Positions 7,163 to 16,104 are shown, counted from the stretch's first letter. The stretch is 64,000 nucleotides of DNA from Bacteroidales bacterium UBA4070 (GCA_002383485.1 DFYY01000037.1:81150-145149), one strand, 5' to 3'. Translations and numbers: made by a program. The notes: a model not told the origin generated them from the letters alone.

Positions 7163-7798
7163 TTAGTAATACCACTCCTTTTTAACAAATACTTTAATGC
7201 TTTTGTTAACATCTCCGACAATGCCCTTCACTTTGTCACAAGCTATTTCTGAGAATGTTGCAATCCCAAGTACCATATTAAATGGCAGAGACTTGTAGAC
7301 CAGTAATTCGGCCTGTTTTCTCCTTTTGCGATCCGGGTCAGCCTCAGTATCAAACCAGGAGTTTGAAGCTATAACTCTCCAGTCAATATAAGACAACCCC
7401 TCGTATGTATTGAATGGTCTGGACATACGATGATAGGCATGTCCGTCATAGATAATATATGGCTTACCACTTTCAGCAATTTTCTCATAAGAGGTGACAA
7501 GATAGATTATCTCATCCTGTGTCCTTTTTGTTACATTCTGGAAACCGTTTTTGATATTATAAAGCATCGGAGATCTTTTAGTAAAGTAGAACGAAACATA
7601 ATCATTAAGTGTGCCTTGCGGGTTTAATGGAATTGGCATGGTTCTTCTGCGTTCAATTAATGAGTTGTCGCCAATGCCAATATAATCAGGATTCGCCCCG
7701 CTATGAGAAGGACATGTAATCTCATCCCTCCTTACTATAAAAGGAAGATTATCAACATGAATGATTCTGTACAGGTATATTGTTGAAGGTATAGTCAT
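7163..7798 (-). CDS. darT: DarT toxin: DNA ADP-ribosyltransferase (DUF4433)
   Basis: 211 residues, the usual DarT length. The N-terminus YLYRIIHVDNLPFIV, the block GDNSLIERRR, the NAD-binding segment DYVSFYFTKRSPMLY (about 66-80) and the helix RKRRKQAELLVYKSLPF with the likely catalytic Glu (about 169) are family hallmarks. DarT uses NAD+ to ADP-ribosylate thymidine in single-stranded DNA; DarTG pairs act in phage defence by abortive infection. It is paired with darG directly downstream. No promoter could be picked with confidence; the 700 bp upstream hold only gene remnants. Confidence 0.88.
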   Translation of the reverse strand: MTIPSTIYLYRIIHVDNLPFIVRRDEITCPSHSGANPDYIGIGDNSLIERRRTMPIPLNPQGTLNDYVSFYFTKRSPMLYNIKNGFQNVTKRTQDEIIYLVTSYEKIAESGKPYIIYDGHAYHRMSRPFNTYEGLSYIDWRVIASNSWFDTEADPDRKRRKQAELLVYKSLPFNMVLGIATFSEIACDKVKGIVGDVNKSIKVFVKKEWYY

Positions 7799-7876
7799 TA
7801 AGTCTGCTTTTCAGTTAAATCTGTTCCCGGCCATCCGGAAAAATTACTGGTTGGCCCTTGCATACCGAACAAATGA

Positions 7877-8001
7877 TCAATCAGGCCTATAGGTTTCCTT
7901 CCGGCCAAAAACATACCTCACCCCGACATTTATCCCATAACAGCTGTGATTGAGCCTGCTGCAAGGCAACCGGGGAGCAATATTAACGGCAGTCGTTTCA
8001 T
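7877..8001 (-). pseudogene. Remnant of a small outer-membrane protein gene
   Basis: From ATG 8001 the minus strand encodes a signal-peptide-like MKRLPLILLPGCLAAG and stops at 7930. In another frame the same stretch continues to a segment INVGVRYVFGRKETYRPD-stop at 7877, typical of a terminal beta-strand of an outer-membrane barrel. This suggests a large internal deletion with a frameshift. Only short pieces remain, so the family cannot be named. Confidence 0.35.
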
Positions 8002-8216
8002 CTCCGGGGAGTGAGTTTTATTCTGACGCCTGCGGCAAGGCTGTTTGATATGAGAGCCTCCTTCAGGCGGGTGTCAGGAGAGGAGGGGGCGGGCCTGCCG
8101 AAGGGATACATTTCAAGGTTAGTTATCTCATCAACGTAAACTGTCTCCTTCTGGTAAGTGGCAAGGTATTCGGCATGGTATGTTGAGGGATGATTTATTG
8201 AATGTTCTGCCCGGCA
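7998..8216 (-). pseudogene. C-terminal remnant of an unrecognised gene
   Basis: An open frame without a start (72 codons) includes YLATYQKETVYVDEITNLEM and ALISNSLAAGVRIKLTPR, with protein-like composition. Its stop TGA overlaps the ATG at 8001 of the next remnant, as in a coupled operon. It abuts the wecB fragment. I do not recognise the protein. The 200 bp to its left (7799-7876) hold nothing recognisable. Confidence 0.3.
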
Positions 8217-8253
8217 TCACTGCTGGCATAACGCTTAAGCTCCGAAAATCCCG

Positions 8254-8531
8254 GTCAGAGGGATGAACCGTCAGCTCCTTCTCGAAGCCCGGCATGATGC
8301 CCGCTGTCTGCTCCGCCTGTGTGCCGCTCCCCACCTCGAGGTTAACATCAGGTTTTGGTATTCCGAGCTCCTTAAAGAACGTATCGCTCAGTTTCGGGTC
8401 ATAATGCTGCCCGGTATGCACCAACCGATACTTTAACCTTCTGCTTTAGCCTTTAACCTTTCCATTTCATGGATGATTGGCGCTATTTTCATGAAGTTCG
8501 GCCGTGCACCGGCCACTATAGTTATTCTCAT
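8254..8531 (-). pseudogene. wecB 5' fragment, frameshifted and truncated
   Basis: Starts ATG 8531 with MRITIVAGARPNFMKIAPII, nearly the same as the gene at 4553-5713. The frame breaks at about 8451 inside a heptamer-like AAGGTTA/AAGGCTA tract, resumes as YRLVHTGQHYDPKLSDTFF and ends in homology at about HPSD (8254); the remaining two thirds of the gene are missing. The break is at the same place where the intact copy carries its repeat insertion. Non-functional. Confidence 0.85.
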
Positions 8532-8604
8532 CGAAGTATACACTGAGTTAAAGAGTTTCCATCAGAAGAAAGGTGGCAGGCGCCTCGCAGAGGAAATCTC
8601 AGCC

Positions 8605-9636
8605 TCATCGTTTGATACGGTTGAATGACAACTTGAAGAGCGAGTAGAAATAAAAAAGCGGCACACGAGTAAGAATGCCGCTCCCCCGGTAAAACTCAGC
8701 AACAAACATGTAATTGCGAATTACCCTGAACTTATATGCCAACCCCGGAAAAGAAATCAGTGTATGGTAACGTGATCTGATTATTCCGCCTATGGTGTTA
8801 TGCTCGATATCTTCCTCTTCTGCTATTTTCTTAAAGGAATGCACAACAAGAGATCCTGATGCTTGTGACTTCCATGGAAATTTAACTTCTGTGCCCGGGA
8901 AATAGGTTGAATGAACAGCCCTGCAGAGCGAAATCATGCGGTTCGCCTTCAGCTCTTCGGCCAGGTCAGAGAATTTTGCACCGTCAATCTTGTTCCTTAT
9001 GATAATTGCATCAATATCAGCAAGCCATTTCAATCGCCGCCAGTAATGGAGCCCACCGTGTATAATAAGGTAGAGCAGTTCCAACTCGTGTGAAAGGACA
9101 TAAAACGACCGGCCTGCAAAATCCAGATTCGTAAGGTTGCTCCACACAAGATTATCCAGTCTCTCGTTTCCATACGGAGATGCCTGAAGAAGCCGCCAAT
9201 GAAGCTCTACAGTCACCTTCCTTTCCGGATGGGAAAAGGAGATCTGGTTCCCGTGTTTCATAAGTTGATTCTGCCTCCGTATATCTGAAGGCCATAACAC
9301 CAGGTCCGGGTTGTAACCTTGAGCCAGGAGCATTTTCACCGCATTGTCAACGGAAGATTTTTCGATAAGGATATCAAAGTCACGGAAATGCCTGTATGTC
9401 ACGTCACCGTATAACCGGTATGACAAAATGGGTCCTTTAAGAGGAATAAACCTTATGTCAGCGGACTGAAAAGCCTCTGATAAAAGAATAAACTCCCTGA
9501 TTCCCCTCAGCATCAACGCCTTCTCTTCCACACTCGCCTTAAAGACTTTGCTTCCAAGGATTGCATTTATCTGCTGAGGTGAAAGCCGATGACGGTCTCT
9601 CAATAATTCAGGAGAAATTGCACTGATATCAGCCAT
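8605..9636 (-). CDS. Nucleotidyltransferase family protein (NTP_transf_5-like), second copy
   Basis: 343 residues, clear paralog of 2148-3119 along the whole length: start ISPELLRDRHRLSPQQINA, then FIPLKGPILSYRLYGDVTYRHFRDFDILIEK with the DxD pair, VELHWRLLQ and IIHGGLHYWRRLKWLAD. It has the same upstream neighbour (a wecA-like gene, 97 bp away), but downstream the lasso genes are absent and a wecB fragment follows. It may act on a glycan or on another modified peptide, or be a leftover of a lost lasso cluster. Intact frame and motifs suggest it is still functional. Confidence 0.75.
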   Translation of the reverse strand: MADISAISPELLRDRHRLSPQQINAILGSKVFKASVEEKALMLRGIREFILLSEAFQSADIRFIPLKGPILSYRLYGDVTYRHFRDFDILIEKSSVDNAVKMLLAQGYNPDLVLWPSDIRRQNQLMKHGNQISFSHPERKVTVELHWRLLQASPYGNERLDNLVWSNLTNLDFAGRSFYVLSHELELLYLIIHGGLHYWRRLKWLADIDAIIIRNKIDGAKFSDLAEELKANRMISLCRAVHSTYFPGTEVKFPWKSQASGSLVVHSFKKIAEEEDIEHNTIGGIIRSRYHTLISFPGLAYKFRVIRNYMFVAEFYRGSGILTRVPLFYFYSLFKLSFNRIKR

Positions 9637-9733
9637 GAAAATGATTATTCATGTCAGACATGTAATTTGATTTTGGATCCCGCGGCGCGTCTGGACGGGG
9701 TTTGGGTACACAGAGTAATAATTCTCAACCTAC

Positions 9734-10855
9734 TCAGCTCACCTGAGTCACTTTGGTCACGTCAGGCACCTTGACAACAGTTGTCTCTGCCGACTCTCTC
9801 TTCTTTACCGTCATCATCAGCACCTGAGTTGCAACAAGGCAGATAGCCAACAGCAGCAGCCCCAGCAGCAGTATGCCCAGGCCGTCTAGCAAAAACGCCA
9901 GCGCAATCATAACCACATTGAAGAGCGAGATATACCTCGTGGCCTGCCGGTGACTGAAGCCGGCACGAAGCATCATGTGATGGATATGCCTCTTGTCGCC
10001 GACGAAGATGCTCTTCCCGGCACGCAGCCTGAGCACCGTCACCCTGAGGGTGTCATACAACGGGATGATCAAGATAGCTATTGCTATTGACGGAGCGGAC
10101 TCCAGGCGGGTAACAGGATTGCCGTTGGCAACCAACTCGTTGAAGTGAATGGCAAACACAGCCAGGGTAAACCCGATGACCAGCGACCCGGAGTCGCCCA
10201 TGAAAATCTTCTTCGGCCCGGTTGATATGTTATACCTGAGGAATCCTATCAGCGCACCAAGCAACGCCGCGGCCATAATAGTATACCCGTAATCGCCAGA
10301 CAGGAAGAAGAAAATTCCGAACGCCAGCGAGGCAACTATACCCACGGAAGCTGCCAGCCCGTCAATGCCGTCAATGAGATTGACCGCGTTGATGATGATT
10401 ATCATCAGGATAAGCGTTACAATGTATGAGGTTGCAACAGCAATGTCGGTTATACCAAGGAAGCCGTGGAAATGTGTGATATGAATGTTGGTGAAAACTG
10501 CCACCAGTACAGATGCTCCTAATTCGCCCCAGAACTTTTTCTTCGGATTGAGATAAACGAGGTCGTCCTTGATCCCCACAAAAAGCAGGAAAACCACAGC
10601 AGCAGTGAAGTATGACAGCCCGGGCATATATCCGTTGACTCCTATCAGAAATCCGAATATAAAACCTCCGAAGATGCCTATGCCCCCCAGGGTAGGCACA
10701 TCGCCCTTGTGTATCTTGTGAAATCCCGGCTTGTCCTCCAGATGGCGCTGCTTAACCACTGTTATTACCTTAGGGATGTAATACCACGTGATAATCAGAG
10801 CGCTTGCGAACGCAACTATTATTGCCGGTAAACCTGTGATGACTATCTCTGGCAT
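9734..10855 (-). CDS. MraY/WecA-type undecaprenyl-phosphate sugar-1-phosphate transferase, second copy
   Basis: 373 residues, same multi-pass membrane architecture and motifs as 3262-4353: DKPGFHKIHK..PTLGG, GIKDDLVYLNPKKK, NLIDGIDGLA, MGDSGSL, RHIHHMMLR. It has a charged C-terminal tail (KKRESAETTVVKVPDVTKV) not present in the first copy. It probably starts a glycan on undecaprenyl phosphate. It lies between a small sugar transferase (10975-11649) and the second nucleotidyltransferase. Divergence from the paralog suggests an old duplication. Confidence 0.87.
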   Translation of the reverse strand: MPEIVITGLPAIIVAFASALIITWYYIPKVITVVKQRHLEDKPGFHKIHKGDVPTLGGIGIFGGFIFGFLIGVNGYMPGLSYFTAAVVFLLFVGIKDDLVYLNPKKKFWGELGASVLVAVFTNIHITHFHGFLGITDIAVATSYIVTLILMIIIINAVNLIDGIDGLAASVGIVASLAFGIFFFLSGDYGYTIMAAALLGALIGFLRYNISTGPKKIFMGDSGSLVIGFTLAVFAIHFNELVANGNPVTRLESAPSIAIAILIIPLYDTLRVTVLRLRAGKSIFVGDKRHIHHMMLRAGFSHRQATRYISLFNVVMIALAFLLDGLGILLLGLLLLAICLVATQVLMMTVKKRESAETTVVKVPDVTKVTQVS

Positions 10856-10974
10856 CGCTGAGGAAGTTTTTTTCTATCAGTCCCTGACTTCAAATTCAAT
10901 TTTTCAACAGCAGTCTTCCCCTTCCGCTTTTTCCCTTGAAGGTAATAACAACACCCCTGAGATCCGGTTCAAAA

Positions 10975-11649
10975 TTAGTCTAAATATTCTGGCCGCGATG
11001 GCAAATCCCTAAAAATTTTATGAACAAGCTCCGATCGCGGGAAAAGAATCACCCATCCCGTCAGGAACACCAGCATGAAGTCGGTACGGAAGCTCAGATG
11101 ATCCTGGTACCACAATTCCAGCTCTCCTTTGTAAGGCGAGATATGCTGCGCGTAAAACTGAGCCGGTTCTATCTTTGTCTCCGAAAGCAAACGTTCCTCG
11201 TCCCTGAAGACAATTGATCCTATTCCTGTCAGTCCGGGCCTCACATTGTAAATGCGCTCCTTCACGTGGACCGGATATGGATCGAAGGTCTTCCTGACCA
11301 GCGGTCTTGGACCCACAATGCTCATGTCTCCCCTGAAGATATTCACCAGCTGAGGGATCTCATTGATCTTCGTCTTGCGCAAAAAGCCTCCCAGGGGCAT
11401 CAGTCTCGAATCCTTTCTCGTTGTGTGCATTCCGCCGGGCAGGTTGGGACTGTTCTTCAGCATTGTAGCGAACTTCCAGATACTGAATGGCCTGTTTTTA
11501 TAACCTATGCGCTCCTGGAAATAAAAGACATAATGCTCTCCTGTCAGCAGCAGCCCTATAATCACCGGAATCATAAACGGTAAAATAACCGCAATGGCCA
11601 GGGCAGACAACACGATGTCAAAAAAACGCTTAAAGTAATTCCTGTACAT
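10975..11649 (-). CDS. Initiating sugar transferase (small PGT, PglC/WcaJ catalytic-domain type)
   Basis: 224 residues: one N-terminal re-entrant/membrane helix (about 8-36) and the catalytic block FYFQERIGYKNRPFSIWKF, LRKTKINEIPQLVN, GDMSIVGPRPL (about 118-124) and VRPGLTGIGS of the bacterial sugar transferase family. These enzymes move a sugar-1-phosphate from an NDP-sugar to undecaprenyl phosphate. The usual KxDE catalytic pair appears as INE, so Glu is kept while the preceding Asp is Asn. It starts 10 bp after the dehydratase stop, which suggests that the dehydratase supplies its UDP-diNAcBac- or QuiNAc-type substrate. Confidence 0.87.
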   Translation of the reverse strand: MYRNYFKRFFDIVLSALAIAVILPFMIPVIIGLLLTGEHYVFYFQERIGYKNRPFSIWKFATMLKNSPNLPGGMHTTRKDSRLMPLGGFLRKTKINEIPQLVNIFRGDMSIVGPRPLVRKTFDPYPVHVKERIYNVRPGLTGIGSIVFRDEERLLSETKIEPAQFYAQHISPYKGELELWYQDHLSFRTDFMLVFLTGWVILFPRSELVHKIFRDLPSRPEYLD

Positions 11650-11658
11650 ATGTTTTAT

Positions 11659-12879
11659 CTACATCTTCGAGTCTAATCCTTTGCCCTTCTCGATATGCTC
11701 AAAGTTTGGAAGAAAGACCTTAAGAATTTCTACTATCTCTGCCTTGGTGACATCCCCTGAATTAAACAGGGTTCGCAGCCTTTCGAAAATTCCGTCAATC
11801 TCGACTATGTCTCTCTTTACTGAATTCTTTATGACTCCAAGCTTTACAAACTTATCGTTGTCGGTCACCTCGTTCTCAGTAAAAAACTCCTCATAAGGTT
11901 TTTCGCCGGAAGTGTCTGTTTCAAAAAAGTATACCGGGTATGATGTTGATTTCTCATCAAGCAGCATCGCCTTCTGTCGTGCTTCCTCCTCGGTGGCACA
12001 TATGTCCGCCTCCAGGCCAAGGTATCTCAGCAGGTCAAGGGCTATAGCATCGAACGAGATCATATCGTGCACCTCATCGAGCTTCGGGAAGATGATGTCA
12101 CCTGATTCTCCAAGCACAGATGCAATCATGCACAGCTCGCCAGACTCCTGCGGCGACACGAAGAAACGCCGGATGCCTGTCGGGCACGACCAGGGCTGAC
12201 GCTTATTGAGCCTCTCGATGAACCCAAGAGGCAGGCTGCCGTTGGAGAAGGCCACGTTGGCAAAGCGGGCTGTAGTGATCTTAAGCCTGTCGGAGTAGGC
12301 CATTATCAGTTCCTCCATCAGCTTCTTGCTGGCGCCCATGATGTTGACAGGATTGGCAGCCTTGTCGGTAGAAACGCAGAAAAAATGTTCCGGCGGATAT
12401 TCAAGCAGCAGGTCCAGGAGCTGGCGGGCACGCAGCACATTGTTTTCTATCATCGCCTCGATGGAGAAAATATCCTTCTCGCTGCGTACATGCTTGTGAG
12501 CCGCGAAGTTGGCAACTATGTCAAACGGAGCCAGCGAACGGAACATTTTCCCGAAAACCTTGTCGCCGAAGTTCATAGGATAAGTGATGAAGTCACCGGG
12601 AATATTATATCCGGTTGAGCTTCTCAGATCCCTAACAAGCTCTGTGAGGCCGTTCTCATTGATATCAACCACTACCAGCCTGTTGACATTGAACTTCAGG
12701 ATAGCCTTGATATAGTGAGACCCTATCGTTCCTGCGCCACCAATGATCAGAATACTCTTACCGTTGAGCCTTTCTGCCAGCAGGTTCTGGTTCTTCCCCA
12801 GGTCAGCACTGAGCAGGCTCTCAGGACGTTTCGTTACATGGGTTCGAATGAAGTGATCGAGGTTGATGTTTGTATGCAT
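11659..12879 (-). CDS. UDP-HexNAc 4,6-dehydratase-like (CapD/FlaA1 family, short form)
   Basis: 406 residues. Rossmann motif GGAGTIGSHY (about 44-53), then VSTDKAANPVNIMGASKKL, where Met stands in place of the usual SDR Tyr as in FlaA1/CapD dehydratases. The catalytic Lys is kept. No membrane segments, so it is the cytoplasmic short type. It converts UDP-GlcNAc to a 4-keto-6-deoxy sugar nucleotide for polysaccharide synthesis. The C-terminal part (about 300-406) is longer than the minimal SDR and holds a FLPNFEHIEKGK end. Operon with the sugar transferase downstream and ydcF-like upstream (7 bp gap). Confidence 0.82.
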   Translation of the reverse strand: MHTNINLDHFIRTHVTKRPESLLSADLGKNQNLLAERLNGKSILIIGGAGTIGSHYIKAILKFNVNRLVVVDINENGLTELVRDLRSSTGYNIPGDFITYPMNFGDKVFGKMFRSLAPFDIVANFAAHKHVRSEKDIFSIEAMIENNVLRARQLLDLLLEYPPEHFFCVSTDKAANPVNIMGASKKLMEELIMAYSDRLKITTARFANVAFSNGSLPLGFIERLNKRQPWSCPTGIRRFFVSPQESGELCMIASVLGESGDIIFPKLDEVHDMISFDAIALDLLRYLGLEADICATEEEARQKAMLLDEKSTSYPVYFFETDTSGEKPYEEFFTENEVTDNDKFVKLGVIKNSVKRDIVEIDGIFERLRTLFNSGDVTKAEIVEILKVFLPNFEHIEKGKGLDSKM

Positions 12880-12886
12880 GATTGTC

Positions 12887-13540
12887 TCAGCGCTTTAACT
12901 CTCTTTTCTCAAACAAAAGAAAACTGCAGATTTTCAGGTACTCCGACATTACAGACTGAATATCCTCCTTTCGTCGCCACCATTTATCGGGATTAAATCC
13001 CGAGTATGAGCTGGGACTGCAGCCTATGGTGACCGGCACCGGTTGGTAGCGGAGTGCTCGGTTGAATATCAATGCAGCCCTGCGCATATGAGCAGGAGAG
13101 GAGACGAGGATAAGAGTATCTGCTTCGGGCTTGTGGTCGAGGAAATCACGTACTGCCACTGCCTCGTCGAGGGTGCTCCGGGCATCGCCGGGTAAAAGTG
13201 TAATGCTGTCGACAGGCACCCCCAGGGTTATCAATGACCTCACCGCCTGTTCACTGTTTGTTTCTATTCTCACGCCCCGCTCCTCGAGGTTCTGATATGG
13301 ACCCATGCTCTCTTCCACTATCACTATCCTGTCAGCTCTGCCATCATAATAAAGATCATAAGCCTGCAACACCCGTTCCGGGAAGTTGCCCATGAGGATA
13401 ACCAGAACATCTGAATGGGTTGGAAGATCTTCTTTTACCAAAAACCTGCCAGCTCTGCGGCAGCCGCCTATGCATATTACGATTACGATTATTAATAAGA
13501 GGAGAAAAAGTATTTTGTTTCTTACCACGTTAGCACGCAA
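12887..13540 (-). CDS. YdcF-like DUF218 protein, intact copy
   Basis: 217 residues. One N-terminal hydrophobic segment (about 8-27) ending IGGCRRAG suggests a membrane anchor or lipoprotein. The DUF218 core shows VILMGNFPERVLQAYDLY, RADRIVIVEES, LITLGVPVDSI, LLPGDARSTLDEAVAVRDFL and LVSSPAHMRRA, with the end FNPDKWWRRKEDI. DUF218 proteins are envelope-linked, some tied to glycan or vancomycin-related phenotypes; the reaction is unknown. Truncated copy at 5741-6127. Lies between the aminosugar genes and the GT operon. Confidence 0.75.
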   Translation of the reverse strand: MRANVVRNKILFLLLLIIVIVICIGGCRRAGRFLVKEDLPTHSDVLVILMGNFPERVLQAYDLYYDGRADRIVIVEESMGPYQNLEERGVRIETNSEQAVRSLITLGVPVDSITLLPGDARSTLDEAVAVRDFLDHKPEADTLILVSSPAHMRRAALIFNRALRYQPVPVTIGCSPSSYSGFNPDKWWRRKEDIQSVMSEYLKICSFLLFEKRELKR

Positions 13541-13552
13541 CTAATTAGCATT

Positions 13553-14749
13553 TTACTCTGCAGCCTCAAGAAGTGCATCCAGCATCTTATCTGCCAGAAT
13601 ATCCTTATCGAAATCTCTTGCTGCAAGTACTTTGGCCCTATCACCCATTTCTCTTGCTAATGCAGGATTGTCAGCAAGCTGAATCAGCAGATCTGAAAGT
13701 TCAACCGGATCATCAGGATCGAGAGTGTAACCGACTCTGTTAACCTCAAGGTAGTCTTTCATCCAGCCATTTGTATTCTGGACCACCGGAACTCCTGCGG
13801 CTAGCGATTCAAAAAACTTGTTCGGGGATGATGTATCCAGAATCCTTGCCCCTTTCAAAGGCACAAGGGAAACAAATGCGTTCTGGATGAGCCCAACAAG
13901 TTGATTTTTAGGCACAAGACCCAGTAGGATAAAATTTATAACGTCTTCATTTATTGCTCTTTGTTCAAGGTGTGCTTTCTGTTGACCGTCGCCGGCAAGT
14001 ACAATTTTGATATCGTTTCTGCCTTTTGCAGTAAGTAATTTTGCTGTATTGAAAAGCCACTCTGAATTATTTACCTCACCGATGTTGCCGTTGTAAATTG
14101 CGTATTGTAACGGGAGCAAGCCCTTCAGGTCTGGATTTTGAATTTCAGTCCCAAATAGTTGAATATTTGCTGAATTTGTTACTGAGGTTATATTCATCTT
14201 ACCGAAGCGTCTTTCAATATCCGCCTCCATGCCAGGCGACAGAGTAATGATATGTGAAGCAGCTTTATAACACCTTTTTTCAAACCAGTAGGCCAGTCTT
14301 ATCAGCAATTTGTTCTTTATGATGCCTAGCTCAACCGCGGCTTCGGGCCATAAATCCCTTACCTCAAAGACGAACTTCCTCCCACGGATATAATGTGCGA
14401 CAAGGCCCGGGAAACCAACGGTTATCGGGCCTGAAGATGCAATAACCACATCTGCCTTCAGTGTGGCCGCGAACCAGCAGGAGACTGACATATACTGAAT
14501 AAATGACCAAATGCGCTTAAGAACAGGCATTTTGTTATCTATGGTAACATTAATTACCTTGACATTGATGCCTTCATAATTTTGATTTTCAATGAATCCC
14601 TGTGCTCTGATGTCCGATTTTGCATATACCCCTGTAATGACAGTGACCTGATGGCCTTTCTCGACCCAGCGCTTTGTAAATTCATATACCCTGGTCCCGT
14701 AAGAACCCTTAGGAGTAGTAAAATATTGATAGAAATACAGAACTTTCAT
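13553..14749 (-). CDS. Glycosyltransferase family 4 (WbuB/WcaI-like)
   Basis: 398 residues, GT-B fold. N-terminal GSYGTRVYEFTKRWVEKGHQVTVIT, central EVRDLWPEAAVELG (the DLWP motif of WbuB-like enzymes), linker YNGNIGEVNN, and C-terminal nucleotide-sugar site LVPLKGARILDTSSPNKFFE with the EX7E-like pattern. This subfamily usually adds FucNAc- or other HexNAc-type residues to lipid-linked repeats at the inner membrane. It overlaps the next gene upstream by 4 bp (ATGA). Confidence 0.85.
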   Translation of the reverse strand: MKVLYFYQYFTTPKGSYGTRVYEFTKRWVEKGHQVTVITGVYAKSDIRAQGFIENQNYEGINVKVINVTIDNKMPVLKRIWSFIQYMSVSCWFAATLKADVVIASSGPITVGFPGLVAHYIRGRKFVFEVRDLWPEAAVELGIIKNKLLIRLAYWFEKRCYKAASHIITLSPGMEADIERRFGKMNITSVTNSANIQLFGTEIQNPDLKGLLPLQYAIYNGNIGEVNNSEWLFNTAKLLTAKGRNDIKIVLAGDGQQKAHLEQRAINEDVINFILLGLVPKNQLVGLIQNAFVSLVPLKGARILDTSSPNKFFESLAAGVPVVQNTNGWMKDYLEVNRVGYTLDPDDPVELSDLLIQLADNPALAREMGDRAKVLAARDFDKDILADKMLDALLEAAE

Positions 14750-16056
14750 TCAAACAATCGTTCAAAATGCTTGAGTTTGCCTGCTTTTGTACGATCTATA
14801 TGATCTTTTCTGACGAATTCGCAATCCAAACCAGGCTCGAGATATAGTTCAACTGCCTCATGAACTTTCTTCTTTTGACTTGAACTTAATTCGTTATCAG
14901 AAACATATTCAAATCTAAATAGACGTTGATTTAATTGTTTAACGACAAATTCTTTCATGAAACCACCTTCTTCAAGAAGGCTTTTTGAAATGTAGTAGAA
15001 GGTCAATCCTGCAGATTTTTTCCCACTTGGGAGAATTGCATAATCATTAGTGCGGCCTATCAGGCTTTTCAATAATTGATTGTTTCCTTTTTTTTCTTTT
15101 TCAATCACAACTACATCCCCTAGTTCGTACCTTATAAATGGCATTGCCTTATTGAAAAGCGCAGTCACCAGAAGTTTGCCCTCAACCCCTTCCTCAACCG
15201 GGTTATTATTGTTATCCACAACTTCAAAATAAAGATTTTCATTTGACATGATCCAGTCAAACGACTCATCTTCAAATGCTATTAGGTCTAGTTCTGCTGC
15301 TCCGTATTCGTTAACCACCCTAACACCGAACGCCATCTCCATGATAGCTCTGTCTTCTGCAGTACATATTTCAGAGGTTGTAATACAAACCTTTAATGTA
15401 GGGCATCTATCCTTAAGTTTTAAGCCATGCCTTAGAATGTATTTAGCAAAGATTGTCAGAGAACTGCTATAGCCATTAAGATATTCAAATGGCCTCCTTT
15501 CAAAAATTGTCAGGTACTTTCCAAGGACATGGTCAGAGAGATCAAATACGGGAAACCTTACCCTGTTCGAAAGCCTGTCTTTAATTTTTTCTTTTAAATA
15601 TCCCTTGGATGTTAAAGGTATCCCAAAAAACCTTGCTTGCAGAGAGTGATTAATATCAATATCGTGACGACTATAGCGATCCAGGATTAGTGACCAGGTC
15701 ATAGCATGAGCGAATTTATCCTTAGCAAAATATAATGGATGGCCTGAGGATCCCGATGTGTTATTTAGATACACATTTCTACTATTGTAACCGCCACTTA
15801 GTAAGTCTGAAGATTGTCTTTGTATGACTTGTTTTGTTAAAATGGGAATTTTTCTCCATTCCTCAGGTGTTTTATTCCCAATAAAATTTCGATAGTTTTT
15901 ATTGCGAGCAATATGGTGGTTGAGGATTTCTTCCAGAGACTTTTCTTGGTATTTATTAAAAGTGACCGCATCCATAGTCTGGATGTGGGTTAAATTCTCC
16001 TTTGCTTCAGAAACAGGAAAGCCCTTTAATCTTAAAATTGCTTCAAATGATTTCAA
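14746..16056 (-). CDS. Phenylacetate-CoA ligase-like adenylating enzyme (CapK/PaaK family)
   Basis: 436 residues. SGSSGHPLYF (about 100-109) is the P-loop of the ANL superfamily, NEYGAAELDLIAFE the A5-type motif and YELGDVVVI the A8 hinge region. The C-terminus has HIDRTKAGKLKHFERL with the catalytic Lys of the A10 type. Such proteins are frequent in capsule loci, where their substrate is seldom known; acyl or amino-acid decoration of the glycan is one possibility. It overlaps the downstream GT by 4 bp. No carrier protein gene is close by. Confidence 0.75.
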   Translation of the reverse strand: MKSFEAILRLKGFPVSEAKENLTHIQTMDAVTFNKYQEKSLEEILNHHIARNKNYRNFIGNKTPEEWRKIPILTKQVIQRQSSDLLSGGYNSRNVYLNNTSGSSGHPLYFAKDKFAHAMTWSLILDRYSRHDIDINHSLQARFFGIPLTSKGYLKEKIKDRLSNRVRFPVFDLSDHVLGKYLTIFERRPFEYLNGYSSSLTIFAKYILRHGLKLKDRCPTLKVCITTSEICTAEDRAIMEMAFGVRVVNEYGAAELDLIAFEDESFDWIMSNENLYFEVVDNNNNPVEEGVEGKLLVTALFNKAMPFIRYELGDVVVIEKEKKGNNQLLKSLIGRTNDYAILPSGKKSAGLTFYYISKSLLEEGGFMKEFVVKQLNQRLFRFEYVSDNELSSSQKKKVHEAVELYLEPGLDCEFVRKDHIDRTKAGKLKHFERLFE

Positions 16057-16104
16057 ATCAATAAATTCTTTTCTTAAATAAAGAACAGGTCTTCCAATTA
16101 TTTA

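Noticed and set aside
2148..13540. Composite transposon made by the duplicated segments
   Set aside because: No transposase or terminal inverted repeats found; the copies are diverged and differ in gene order.
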